This document shows, piece after piece, positions 34,670-43,641 of a DNA stretch of 64,000 bases (the first letter of the stretch is position 1; every line of letters starts with the position of its first letter). The DNA comes from Streptomyces puniciscabiei (GTDB lineage Bacteria > Actinomycetota > Actinomycetes > Streptomycetales > Streptomycetaceae), in assembly GCF_006715785.1 (NCBI RefSeq), contig NZ_VFNX01000001.1:1750501-1814500 (forward strand), given 5' to 3'. Both the position numbers and the translations under genes were made by a program. Below the pieces are notes generated by a model. That model had not been told where the DNA came from. It was given only the letters and a program-made list of their open reading frames with translations, and ran no database searches.

Positions 34670-35638
34670 ATGCGTGCACTTCTCGTGGTCAACCCGGCGG
34701 CAACCACCACAAGCGCACGCAGGCGTGACGTGCTGATCCACGCGCTGGCGAGCGAGATGAAGCTGGAGGCGGTCACCACCGAGTACCGCGGGCACGCCCG
34801 CGACCTCGGCCGGCAGGCGGCGGACAGCGACGACATCGACCTGGTCGTGGCCCTCGGCGGCGACGGCACGGTCAACGAGGTCGTCAACGGCCTGCTGCAC
34901 GCCGGCCCCGACCCGGAGCGCCTGCCCGGCCTCGCCGTCGTACCCGGCGGCTCCACGAACGTCTTCGCCCGCGCCCTGGGCCTGCCCAACGACCCGGTCG
35001 AGGCCACCGGCGCCCTGCTGGACGCGCTGCGGGAGGGCCGGGAGCGGGTCGTCGGGCTCGGGCTGACCTCGGGCACGCCCGGCACCGAGGACGAGGCGGT
35101 CCCGGACCGCTGGTTCACCTTCAACGCGGGGCTGGGATTCGACGCGGGTGTCGTCGGCCGGGTGGAGCAGCAGCGCGAGCGCGGGAAGAAGTCGACGCAC
35201 GCCTTGTACGTACGTCAGGTGATCCGGCAGTTCCTCGGTGAGCCGAACCGCCGGCACGGCTCGATCACGCTGTCGCGGCCCGGCGTGGACCCGATCGCCG
35301 ATCTGGTGGTGGCCATAGTCTCGAACACGTCCCCTTGGACGTATCTCGGCAATCGCCCCATGTACACATCACCTAAGGCCTCGTTCGATACCGGCGTCGA
35401 TGTGCTCGGTCTCAGCCGCCTGTCGACGGCCGCGGTTGCCCGGTATGGCACCCAGTTGCTCACTTCGTCCCCCGAGCGAGGCCCCCATGGTCGACATGTC
35501 GTCTCGCTGCATGATCTGGATCAGTTCACCTTGCATTCGAAGGCGCCCCTGCCCCTCCAGATGGACGGTGACCACCTGGGGCTGCGTACGAGCGTGACGT
35601 TCACAGGTGTACGCCGCGCACTGCGTGTGATTGTGTGA
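34670..35638 (+). CDS. Diacylglycerol kinase-family lipid kinase
   Basis: 322-aa soluble or membrane-associated kinase of the DAGK_cat family (DgkB/YegS type). The nucleotide-binding phrase is LVVALGGDGTVNEVVNGLLH, preceded by the opening ALLVVNPAATTTSARRRDVL; AVVPGGSTNVFARALGLPND is the second conserved element. Likely substrate: diacylglycerol or a related lipid alcohol. The ATG at 34670 is chosen; the open extension upstream is short and has no conserved sequence. The 3' third has noticeably more A/T at wobble positions than its neighbours. Confidence 0.88.
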   Translation: MRALLVVNPAATTTSARRRDVLIHALASEMKLEAVTTEYRGHARDLGRQAADSDDIDLVVALGGDGTVNEVVNGLLHAGPDPERLPGLAVVPGGSTNVFARALGLPNDPVEATGALLDALREGRERVVGLGLTSGTPGTEDEAVPDRWFTFNAGLGFDAGVVGRVEQQRERGKKSTHALYVRQVIRQFLGEPNRRHGSITLSRPGVDPIADLVVAIVSNTSPWTYLGNRPMYTSPKASFDTGVDVLGLSRLSTAAVARYGTQLLTSSPERGPHGRHVVSLHDLDQFTLHSKAPLPLQMDGDHLGLRTSVTFTGVRRALRVIV

Positions 35639-35969
35639 GCGGAACGGGCAAAAGTCCTTTCACTCGAACGTTTAGGCCAGGATCCACCCCATGGAAGTAC
35701 GGCTGTGACCCAGTCGACACCGAGGAATCAAAAAAAACTTTCCGGAAGGGGTTGTATCCGTCGCTGAGGTTTGCGAGTCTCTACGTGGCGATCGGGACGG
35801 CCCGCAACACCGGCCTCCACTGATCACCGGAACCCCTCTTCAAACCAAGGACCACGCCGGGGAAGACTCGGCGGTCGGCCCTTCACTTGTTGAGGGATTC
35901 GTGAAAGCGTTCACATTCACAAGCAACCTGTACGTCATACGTTCAGAGAACCTAGGAGAGGTAGCAGCC
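35639..35969. promoter_or_regulatory. Upstream region of wblE, unusually AT-rich, with an inverted repeat
   Basis: 331 bp without a credible gene. It holds an A-tract (35730-35737), a perfect inverted repeat GTGAA-AGCG-TTCAC at 35901-35914 followed by another ATTCAC half, and the ribosome site GGAGAGG just before the wblE ATG. The length suggests a long leader or more than one promoter. Confidence 0.5.
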
Positions 35970-36227
35970 ATGGACTGGCGTCACAACGCCGTTTGCCGCG
36001 AGGAAGACCCCGAGCTCTTCTTCCCCATCGGCAACACCGGTCCTGCGCTGCTGCAGATCGAGGAAGCCAAGGCCGTCTGCCGTCGCTGCCCGGTGATCGA
36101 GCAGTGTCTGCAGTGGGCGCTCGAGTCCGGCCAGGACTCCGGCGTCTGGGGTGGTCTCAGCGAGGACGAGCGCCGCGCCATGAAGCGCCGCGCCGCCCGC
36201 AACCGGGCCCGTCAGGCCTCCGCCTGA
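35970..36227 (+). CDS. wblE: WhiB-family protein WblE
   Basis: 85-aa WhiB-like protein. The four cluster-binding cysteines are C9, C37, C40 and C46 (AVCREEDPELFFP; AVCRRCPVIEQCL), with the GVWGG turn at 58-62 and a basic tail (MKRRAARNRARQ). WhiB proteins bind a [4Fe-4S] cluster and act with the principal sigma factor. Length, motif and its place near sigH fit WblE, the broadly conserved member. A terminator follows at 36357. Confidence 0.9.
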   Translation: MDWRHNAVCREEDPELFFPIGNTGPALLQIEEAKAVCRRCPVIEQCLQWALESGQDSGVWGGLSEDERRAMKRRAARNRARQASA

Positions 36228-36356
36228 CATACCCACCCCTGCTGACAGCCTGAGCTTGGCGGCGCGTGCAGCACGCACGCATCTCCCGCCCCCGAGCCGC
36301 AGCGCGCAGTATCCCCCGATGCGCTTAGCGATATAAGCAGAGCAGCAACGAGCACG

Positions 36357-36388
36357 AGCCTCGGACCAACGGCGGTCCGGGGCTTTTT
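36357..36388 (+). terminator. Intrinsic terminator after wblE
   Basis: Eleven-base arms (AGCCTCGGACC / GGTCCGGGGCT, one mismatch) around AACGGC, followed by TTTTT at 36384-36388, 130 bp after the wblE stop. Confidence 0.8.
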
Positions 36389-36458
36389 GCTGTGCCCGCC
36401 GGCTTTTGCCGTGCCCGCTCTCGGTATGACGAACGGCCGCCGCCGTACGGCAGTTGGC

Positions 36459-37964
36459 CTACTTCTGCGCCCGCACCGGAATGTCGAGGATCACCCTGGT
36501 CCCCCGCCCCGGCGCCGGGACCATGTCGAAGGAGCCGCCCAGCTCGCCCTCCACCAGGGTGCGGACGATCTGCAGGCCGAGGTTGCCCGAGCGGTGCGGG
36601 TCGAAGTCCTCGGGCAGGCCGACCCCGTCGTCCTGGACGGTGACCAGCAGCCGGGCCTCCTTCGTCGTACCGCCCCGGACCGCGGAGACCTCGACCGTGC
36701 CGGTGTCGCCCTCCCGGAAGCCGTGCTCCAGGGCGTTCTGCAGGACCTCGGTGAGGACCATCGACAGCGGCGTGGCCACCTCGGCGTCGAGGATCCCGAA
36801 CCGACCGCTGCGCCGGCCGGTCACCTTGCCCGGCGAGATCTCGGCGACCATGGCCAGCACCCGGTCGGCGATGTCGTCGAACTCCACGCGCTCGTCCAGG
36901 TTCTGAGACAGCGTCTCATGCACGATCGCGATCGAGCCGACCCGGCGGACGGCCTCCTCCAGGGCCTCCCGGCCGCGCTCGGAGTCGATGCGCCGGGCCT
37001 GGAGGCGCAGCAGCGCGGCGACCGTCTGGAGGTTGTTCTTCACCCGGTGGTGGATCTCCCGGATGGTCGCGTCCTTGGTGATCAACTCCCGCTCGCGGCG
37101 CCGCAGTTCGGTGACGTCCCGGCACAGCACCAGCGAACCGATCCGGGTGCCCTTGGGCTTGAGCGGGATCGCCCGGAACTGGATCACCCCGTCGTTGGCC
37201 TCGATCTCGAACTCGCGCGGCGCCCAGCCGCTGGCCACCTTGGCGAGCGCCTCGTCGACCGGTCCCCGGGTCGGGGCGAGTTCGGCGGTGGTCTGGCCGA
37301 GGTGCTGCCCGACCAGGTCGGCGGCGAGGCCGAGGCGGTGGTAGGCGGACAGCGCGTTCGGCGAGGCGTACTGGACGAGGCCGTCCGCGTCGAGCCGGAT
37401 CAGACCGTCGCCGACGCGCGGCGCGGCATCCATGTCGACCTGCTGGTCCGGGAACGGGAAGGAGCCGGCCGCGATCATCTGCGCGAGGTCCGAGGCGCTC
37501 TGCAGGTAGGTGAGCTCCAGGCGGCTCGGGGTGCGGACCGTGAGCAGGTTGGTGTTGCGGGCGATCACGCCGAGGACGCGGCTCTCACGCCGTACGGGGA
37601 TGGACTCGACCCGTACGGGGACCTCTTCACGCCACTCCGGGTCGCCCTCGCGCACGATCCGGCCCTCGTCCAGCGCCGCGTCCAGCATGGGCCGCCGGCC
37701 GCGCGGGACCAGGTGGCCGACCATGTCGTCCTGGTAGGAGGTCGGGCCGGTGTTGGGGCGCATCTGGGCGACCGAGACGTACCGGGTGCCGTCCCGGGTG
37801 GGGACCCACAGGACCAGGTCGGCGAAGGAGAGGTCGGAGAGCAGCTGCCACTCCGAGACCAGCAGGTGGAGCCACTCGAGATCGGAGTCGTCGAGGGCGG
37901 TGTGCTGGCGGACCAGTTCGTTCATGGAGGGCACGTCTGCGAGCGTACCCGGACGTTCGAACAT
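36459..37964 (-). CDS. PAS-domain sensor histidine kinase (HisKA_2 type)
   Basis: 501-aa cytoplasmic kinase. The N-terminal half is a GAF/PDZ-like sensor region (about 20-200), followed by a PAS domain (LIRLDADGLVQYASPNALSA) and the HisKA_2 dimerisation helix with the phospho-His in TIREIHHRVKNNLQTVAALL. The ATPase domain has VLTEVLQNALEHGF, QDDGVGLPEDFD and GNLGLQIVRTLVEGEL. No membrane segment and no adjacent response regulator were seen. The start is uncertain (GTG/ATG alternatives about 40 bp inside). A DasR-like operator lies 238 bp upstream. Confidence 0.88.
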   Translation of the reverse strand: MFERPGTLADVPSMNELVRQHTALDDSDLEWLHLLVSEWQLLSDLSFADLVLWVPTRDGTRYVSVAQMRPNTGPTSYQDDMVGHLVPRGRRPMLDAALDEGRIVREGDPEWREEVPVRVESIPVRRESRVLGVIARNTNLLTVRTPSRLELTYLQSASDLAQMIAAGSFPFPDQQVDMDAAPRVGDGLIRLDADGLVQYASPNALSAYHRLGLAADLVGQHLGQTTAELAPTRGPVDEALAKVASGWAPREFEIEANDGVIQFRAIPLKPKGTRIGSLVLCRDVTELRRRERELITKDATIREIHHRVKNNLQTVAALLRLQARRIDSERGREALEEAVRRVGSIAIVHETLSQNLDERVEFDDIADRVLAMVAEISPGKVTGRRSGRFGILDAEVATPLSMVLTEVLQNALEHGFREGDTGTVEVSAVRGGTTKEARLLVTVQDDGVGLPEDFDPHRSGNLGLQIVRTLVEGELGGSFDMVPAPGRGTRVILDIPVRAQK

Positions 37965-38201
37965 GGCCGAAAACCAGCCGCGAGCGGCCCCTGAAACACC
38001 CGCGGGCCGCGGCGCCTGGAAGGGACCCTCAACCCTCCCGGCACCGCAGCCCGGAGCATCATCGGCCGTGGGGTGTGCGGTCCCGGTCGGCCGAAGGTCG
38101 AGGAGCCGGGGCAGTCAGGGCAGAGAGCTCCGGATCCTCGATCCGCCTTCCTGTGCGGGGAAGACGGAGGCTCGTTCATGGAGAAACATCGTCGTCGATT
38201 G

Positions 38202-38213
38202 TGGACTAGACCA
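38202..38213. promoter_or_regulatory. DasR-responsive element (dre-like), upstream of the PAS kinase gene
   Basis: TGGACTAGACCA matches the dre core TGGTCTAGACCA at 11 of 12 bases and is extended by symmetric flanks (TTG ... CAA). It lies in the 323-bp gap 37965-38287, 3' of a TetR gene and 238 bp before the PAS kinase. No other gene in this gap was recognised. Confidence 0.65.
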
Positions 38214-38287
38214 CAACCATGTGTCCATGGCCTTGTCGGCATGCACGACTGATGGCACCCGATGCCACGCAGCCTAGCCCGCCGCGG

Positions 38288-38896
38288 TCAGCCATGGGGC
38301 CAGATGGACAGGGCAATTTCCGCGAGTGCTTCCAGATCCGCACGGCTCGCGCCGTCGCGGGCCTGCTGGGACATGCCCTGGATCATCGCGCCGGTGTGCC
38401 GGGCGAGGGCGGCGGCGTCGGTGCCGGCGGGGAGGCGGCCCGCCGCGATGTCCGCCCGGATCCGGGACTCGAAGGCGGCGATGTTCGCGTTGCGCCGCTC
38501 GCGCAGCAGCTGCCCCACCTCGGGGCTGGTGCAGTTGGTGGCGGCGTGCACGACCAGGCAGCCGTGAGGATGGGCGGCGTCGGTGTACTCGGCGGCGGCC
38601 TCGCGCAGCAGGCGCTCCACGGCGGCGCGGGCGGTGGGCTCCTCGGCGAGGGCGCGATCGCCGAAGGCGCCGTAGGTGTCGGTATAGAGGCGCACGACCT
38701 CCTCGAACAGCGTCCGCTTGTCACCGAAGGCCGCGTACAGGCTCGGGGCGCCGATGCCCATGATCCTGGTGAGGTCGGCGACGGAGGTGGCCTCGTAGCC
38801 GTGCTCCCAGAAGGCCATGAGCGCCTTCTCCAGGGCGGTGGCACGATCGAAGGAGCGCGGGCGGCCACGCGATCCGGAGGTCACCATGGGGGCCAT
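38288..38896 (-). CDS. TetR-family regulator
   Basis: 202-aa TetR-type repressor. The DNA-binding helix-turn-helix is in TSVADLTRIMGIGAPSLYAA, after the opening GRPRSFDRATALEKALMAFW. The C-terminal domain (TetR_C_11/NemR-like) contains CLVVHAATNCTSPEVGQLL; the cysteines there could sense electrophiles, as in NemR relatives, but this is inference. Divergent from nagB, 112 bp apart. No obvious target gene next to it. Confidence 0.87.
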   Translation of the reverse strand: MAPMVTSGSRGRPRSFDRATALEKALMAFWEHGYEATSVADLTRIMGIGAPSLYAAFGDKRTLFEEVVRLYTDTYGAFGDRALAEEPTARAAVERLLREAAAEYTDAAHPHGCLVVHAATNCTSPEVGQLLRERRNANIAAFESRIRADIAAGRLPAGTDAAALARHTGAMIQGMSQQARDGASRADLEALAEIALSIWPHG

Positions 38897-38952
38897 TTTA
38901 TAGCGGACCTTAGAGAAATGGACCAGTGCGTCCGGGGGTCCGGCTCTGTTAG

Positions 38953-38968
38953 ATTGGTCTAAACCACA
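38953..38968. promoter_or_regulatory. DasR-responsive element (dre) of nagB
   Basis: ATTGGTCTAAACCACA is a close match to the 16-bp dre consensus A(C/G)TGGTCTAGACCA(C/G)T, 40 bp before the nagB start. It places nagB under DasR control. Confidence 0.82.
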
Positions 38969-38971
38969 TAG

Positions 38972-40723
<1,752 letters not shown>

Positions 40724-40848
40724 GGCGCGTGGACGTTCGCTGAATCGATATACCGATATGTGAACGAGGTCTTCCGCTCACGTGACACCGTCACCTAGAT
40801 TGCCTGCGCATTACACAGGTGATCAGCGAGGGGACGGAGAGCCGTGGC

Positions 40849-41130
40849 ATGTCCAGTACTCCTGAAGTGAGACCACCGGTCGTGACGCCGGTCCGGGTGA
40901 TCATCGGCCTCTGCCTCGTCGCGCCCTTCGTGGCGACGCTGTGGGTCGGCTCGTACGCGAAGGCGGACCCCGCCTTCATCGGGATCCCGTTCTTCTACTG
41001 GTACCAGATGGCCTGGGTGCTGATCTCCACCGCGCTCACCATGACCGCGTACAAGCTGTGGCAGCGCGACCAGCGCGCCCGCGCCTCCCAGGCTTCCCCC
41101 GCTTCGCCCAAGGGCGGTGAGGCGGAGTGA
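40849..41130 (+). CDS. DUF3311 small membrane protein, partner of the symporter
   Basis: 93 aa from ATG 40849 with GGAGA upstream. Two helices are evident (VIIGLCLVAPFVATLWVGSY and FFYWYQMAWVLISTALTMTA) with the DUF3311 phrase IPFFYWYQ between them. Such proteins are usually coded just before a sodium:solute symporter, and here its TGA overlaps the symporter GTG, so it is probably an accessory subunit. Confidence 0.85.
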   Translation: MSSTPEVRPPVVTPVRVIIGLCLVAPFVATLWVGSYAKADPAFIGIPFFYWYQMAWVLISTALTMTAYKLWQRDQRARASQASPASPKGGEAE

Positions 41131-42755
41131 AGAACGGCGTCAACGGCGTCGCGCTCGGCGTCTTCATCTTCTTCTTCCTGGCCGTCACGGTCATGGGCTT
41201 CCTCGCCGCCCGCTGGCGCAGGGCCGAGAACGAGCACTCCCTGGACGAATGGGGCCTGGGCGGAAGGTCGTTCGGCACCTGGATCACCTGGTTCCTGCTC
41301 GGCGGCGACCTGTACACGGCGTACACCTTCGTCGCCGTACCGGCCGCGATCTACGCGGCGGGCGCATCCGGCTTCTTCGCGGTGCCGTACACGATCCTGG
41401 TCTACCCGCTGATCTTCACCTTCCTGCCGCGCCTGTGGTCGGTCAGCCACCGCCACGGCTACGTCACCACGTCCGACTTCGTCCGGGGCCGCTTCGGCTC
41501 CAAGGGCCTGTCGCTGGCCGTGGCACTGACCGGCATCCTGGCGACGATGCCGTACATCGCGCTCCAGCTCGTCGGCATCCAGGCGGTGCTGGACGTGATG
41601 GGCGTCGGCGGGGACAGCAGCACCAACTGGTTCGTACGGGACCTGCCGCTGCTGATCGCCTTCGGTGTGCTCGCGGCGTACACCTACTCGTCCGGGCTGC
41701 GCGCCCCCGCCCTGATCGCCTTCGTCAAGGACGCGCTGATCTACATCGTCATCGCGGTGGCGATCATCTACATCCCGATCAAGCTGGGCGGCTTCGACGA
41801 CGTCTTCGCCAAGGCGGCCCACGCCTTCAGCCAGGTCAACCCGGCCACGGGCAAGCCGCGCGGCGCGCTGGTGCCCCCGGAGGCCGGCCAGTGGACGTAC
41901 GCCACCCTGGCCCTGGGCTCCGCCCTCGCGCTGTTCATGTACCCGCACTCGATCACCGCGACCCTGTCCTCCAAGAGCCGTGAGGTGATCCGCCGCAACA
42001 CCACGATCCTGCCGCTGTACTCCCTGATGCTGGGCCTGCTCGCCCTGCTGGGCTTCATGGCGATCGCGGCCGGGGTCAAGGTCACCAACGGCCAGCTGGC
42101 CATCCCGCAGCTCTTCGAGGACATGTTCCCGAGCTGGTTCGCGGGCGTGGCCTTCGCGGCGATCGGCATCGGTGCGCTGGTCCCGGCGGCGATCATGTCG
42201 ATCGCGGCGGCGAACCTCTTCACCCGCAACATCTACAAGGACTTCATCAAGCCGGACGCGACGCCGAAGCAGGAGGCCCAGGTCTCCAAGGTCGTCTCGC
42301 TGCTGGTGAAGGTCGGCGCCCTGGTGTTCGTCCTCACGATGGACAAGACGGTCGCGATCAACTTCCAGCTGCTGGGCGGCATCTGGATCCTGCAGACCTT
42401 CCCGGCCCTGGTCGGCGGCCTGTTCACCCGCTGGTTCCACCGCTGGGCCCTGCTCGCGGGCTGGGCGGTCGGCATGGTGTACGGCACGGTCGCCGCGTAC
42501 GGCGTCGCCTCCCCGACCCAGAAGCACTTCGGCGGCTCGGCGAAGGAGATCCCCGGCATCGGCGAGATCGGCTACATCGGCCTCACGGCGTTCGTCCTCA
42601 ACGTCGTGGTCACCGTGGTCCTCACCTTCGCCCTGAGGGCCCTGAAGGCCCCCGAGGGCACCGACGAGACCAAGCCGGAGGACTACACGGCGGACGCGGG
42701 AGACCCGGGGGTGCAGGTGGAGCTGCCGCCGGCCACCGCGGGCGCCGGTCACTGA
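41127..42755 (+). CDS. Sodium:solute symporter (SSS family, monocarboxylate-permease-like)
   Basis: 542-aa transporter of about 13 helices. Family phrases: WGLGGRSFGTWITWFLLGGD after the first helix, the helix with HRHGYVTTSDFVRGRFGSKG, and ALVPAAIMSIAAANLFTRNI in the second half (Na2-site region). It resembles the MctP/PanF branch (organic acids); the substrate is not certain. It overlaps the DUF3311 gene and ends at a strong terminator. Confidence 0.9.
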   Translation: MKNGVNGVALGVFIFFFLAVTVMGFLAARWRRAENEHSLDEWGLGGRSFGTWITWFLLGGDLYTAYTFVAVPAAIYAAGASGFFAVPYTILVYPLIFTFLPRLWSVSHRHGYVTTSDFVRGRFGSKGLSLAVALTGILATMPYIALQLVGIQAVLDVMGVGGDSSTNWFVRDLPLLIAFGVLAAYTYSSGLRAPALIAFVKDALIYIVIAVAIIYIPIKLGGFDDVFAKAAHAFSQVNPATGKPRGALVPPEAGQWTYATLALGSALALFMYPHSITATLSSKSREVIRRNTTILPLYSLMLGLLALLGFMAIAAGVKVTNGQLAIPQLFEDMFPSWFAGVAFAAIGIGALVPAAIMSIAAANLFTRNIYKDFIKPDATPKQEAQVSKVVSLLVKVGALVFVLTMDKTVAINFQLLGGIWILQTFPALVGGLFTRWFHRWALLAGWAVGMVYGTVAAYGVASPTQKHFGGSAKEIPGIGEIGYIGLTAFVLNVVVTVVLTFALRALKAPEGTDETKPEDYTADAGDPGVQVELPPATAGAGH

Positions 42756-42770
42756 GCGGCTGTCGTACGA

Positions 42771-42800
42771 CGGGCCGCCGGAGGAGAATCCGGCGGCCCG
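42771..42800 (+). terminator. Terminator of the symporter operon
   Basis: Perfect 12-bp stem (CGGGCCGCCGGA and its complement) around GGAGAA, 16 bp after the symporter stop. Outer bases can extend it further. Confidence 0.8.
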
Positions 42801-42830
42801 TTGTCGTACCCCTCCGGCACACTCGGTGTC

Positions 42831-43385
42831 GTGGACATCGTGATCCGGCAGGCCATCCCCGACGAGTACGACGCCCTGGGCGAGATCACCGCCCAGGCCT
42901 ACCTCCAGGACGGTCTCCTCGACTTCGGGGAGAGCGACGGGTACCTGGGCGAACTGAGAGACGTGGCCAAGCGGGCGGCCGCGGCGGAGGTCCTCGCGGC
43001 CGTCCGCGACGACACCCTCCTGGGCGGAGTCACCTTCGTGCCGTCCCCCGGCCCCATGGCCGACATCGCCCGCCCCTCGGAGGCCGAGATCCGCATGCTG
43101 GCCGTCTCCAGAGCCGCTCGCGGCCAGGGCGCCGGTGAGGCCCTCGTCCGGGCCTGCATCGACCGCGCACGGGCCGTGGAGGGCTGCCGGGCCGTCGTCC
43201 TGTCCACCCAGCACACCATGCACGCCGCCCACCGCATCTACGAACGCCTCGGATTCGTTCGCACACCCGAGCGGGACTGGAATCCGCTGCCGGAGCAGCT
43301 CGACATCACTCTGCTCACTTACGAGTTGACGCTCCGACACCGCCGCGACACAACATCTGGGGGTGACACGACAGCCCGCCACTAG
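42831..43385 (+). CDS. GNAT-family N-acetyltransferase
   Basis: 184 aa from GTG 42831. The acetyl-CoA loop is in MLAVSRAARGQGAGEALVRA (motif A, RGQGAG), and motif B ends in RIYERLGFVRTPERDW. The substrate is unknown. Its 3' end overlaps the NrdR boxes of the nrdAB promoter, so this coding region also carries operator sequence. Confidence 0.87.
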   Translation: MDIVIRQAIPDEYDALGEITAQAYLQDGLLDFGESDGYLGELRDVAKRAAAAEVLAAVRDDTLLGGVTFVPSPGPMADIARPSEAEIRMLAVSRAARGQGAGEALVRACIDRARAVEGCRAVVLSTQHTMHAAHRIYERLGFVRTPERDWNPLPEQLDITLLTYELTLRHRRDTTSGGDTTARH

Positions 43386-43394
43386 ATGTATGCT
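43348..43394. promoter_or_regulatory. Two NrdR boxes upstream of nrdAB
   Basis: Box 1, ACACAACATCTGGGGG (43348-43363), and box 2, CCACTAGATGTATGCT (43379-43394), both fit the CAC(A/T)A(C/G)AT(C/G)T core of NrdR sites, and they start 31 bp apart (three helical turns), the spacing NrdR needs. They overlap the end of the GNAT gene and precede the riboswitch. Confidence 0.68.
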
Positions 43395-43395
43395 C

Positions 43396-43510
43396 GTGCT
43401 CGCTGTCGCCGCAGGGGAATCCGGTGCGAATCCGGAACTGTCCCGCAACGGTGTACTCGCGTGTGTTCGCACGCCCGTGTCAGTCCGAGGACCTGCCGGC
43501 AGCGCGCGCC
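43396..43510 (+). ncRNA. Cobalamin (AdoCbl) riboswitch controlling nrdAB
   Basis: The diagnostic B12-box region is present: GGGAATCCGGTGCGAATCC, ACTGTCCCGCAACGGTG, and the downstream CAGTCCGAGGACCTGCC. A GC-rich hairpin (GGCCCGG ... CCGGGCC, 43518-43545) behind it may be the expression platform. It precedes the class I ribonucleotide reductase genes: with enough vitamin B12 the B12-dependent class II enzyme is used and nrdAB is switched off, as known in S. coelicolor. Confidence 0.92.
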
Positions 43511-43641
43511 CGGCCGTCCGGCCCGGGTGCCTTCCGACGTCCGGGCCTCGCGGAATGGGCCGGTGGACGCGACGCCGTGTGCGCTCGTGGCTGCCCCTGC
43601 CCGCCCGCAAGGCCCCCGTGCCGAGCGAGGGAGAGCCCCAC

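Noticed and set aside
35724..35753. A SigR-like promoter (GGAAT ... GTT) upstream of wblE
   Set aside because: The spacer is 22 bp instead of about 18, so it does not fit the consensus.
35635..35823. A small open frame (about 62 codons) before wblE
   Set aside because: Its start overlaps the stop region of the lipid-kinase gene, it has no ribosome site and no recognisable protein features.
37922..38242. A 106-codon minus-strand frame over the dre-like site
   Set aside because: It overlaps the N-terminus of the PAS kinase in another frame, is Pro/Arg-rich and shows no motif; the operator interpretation is better.
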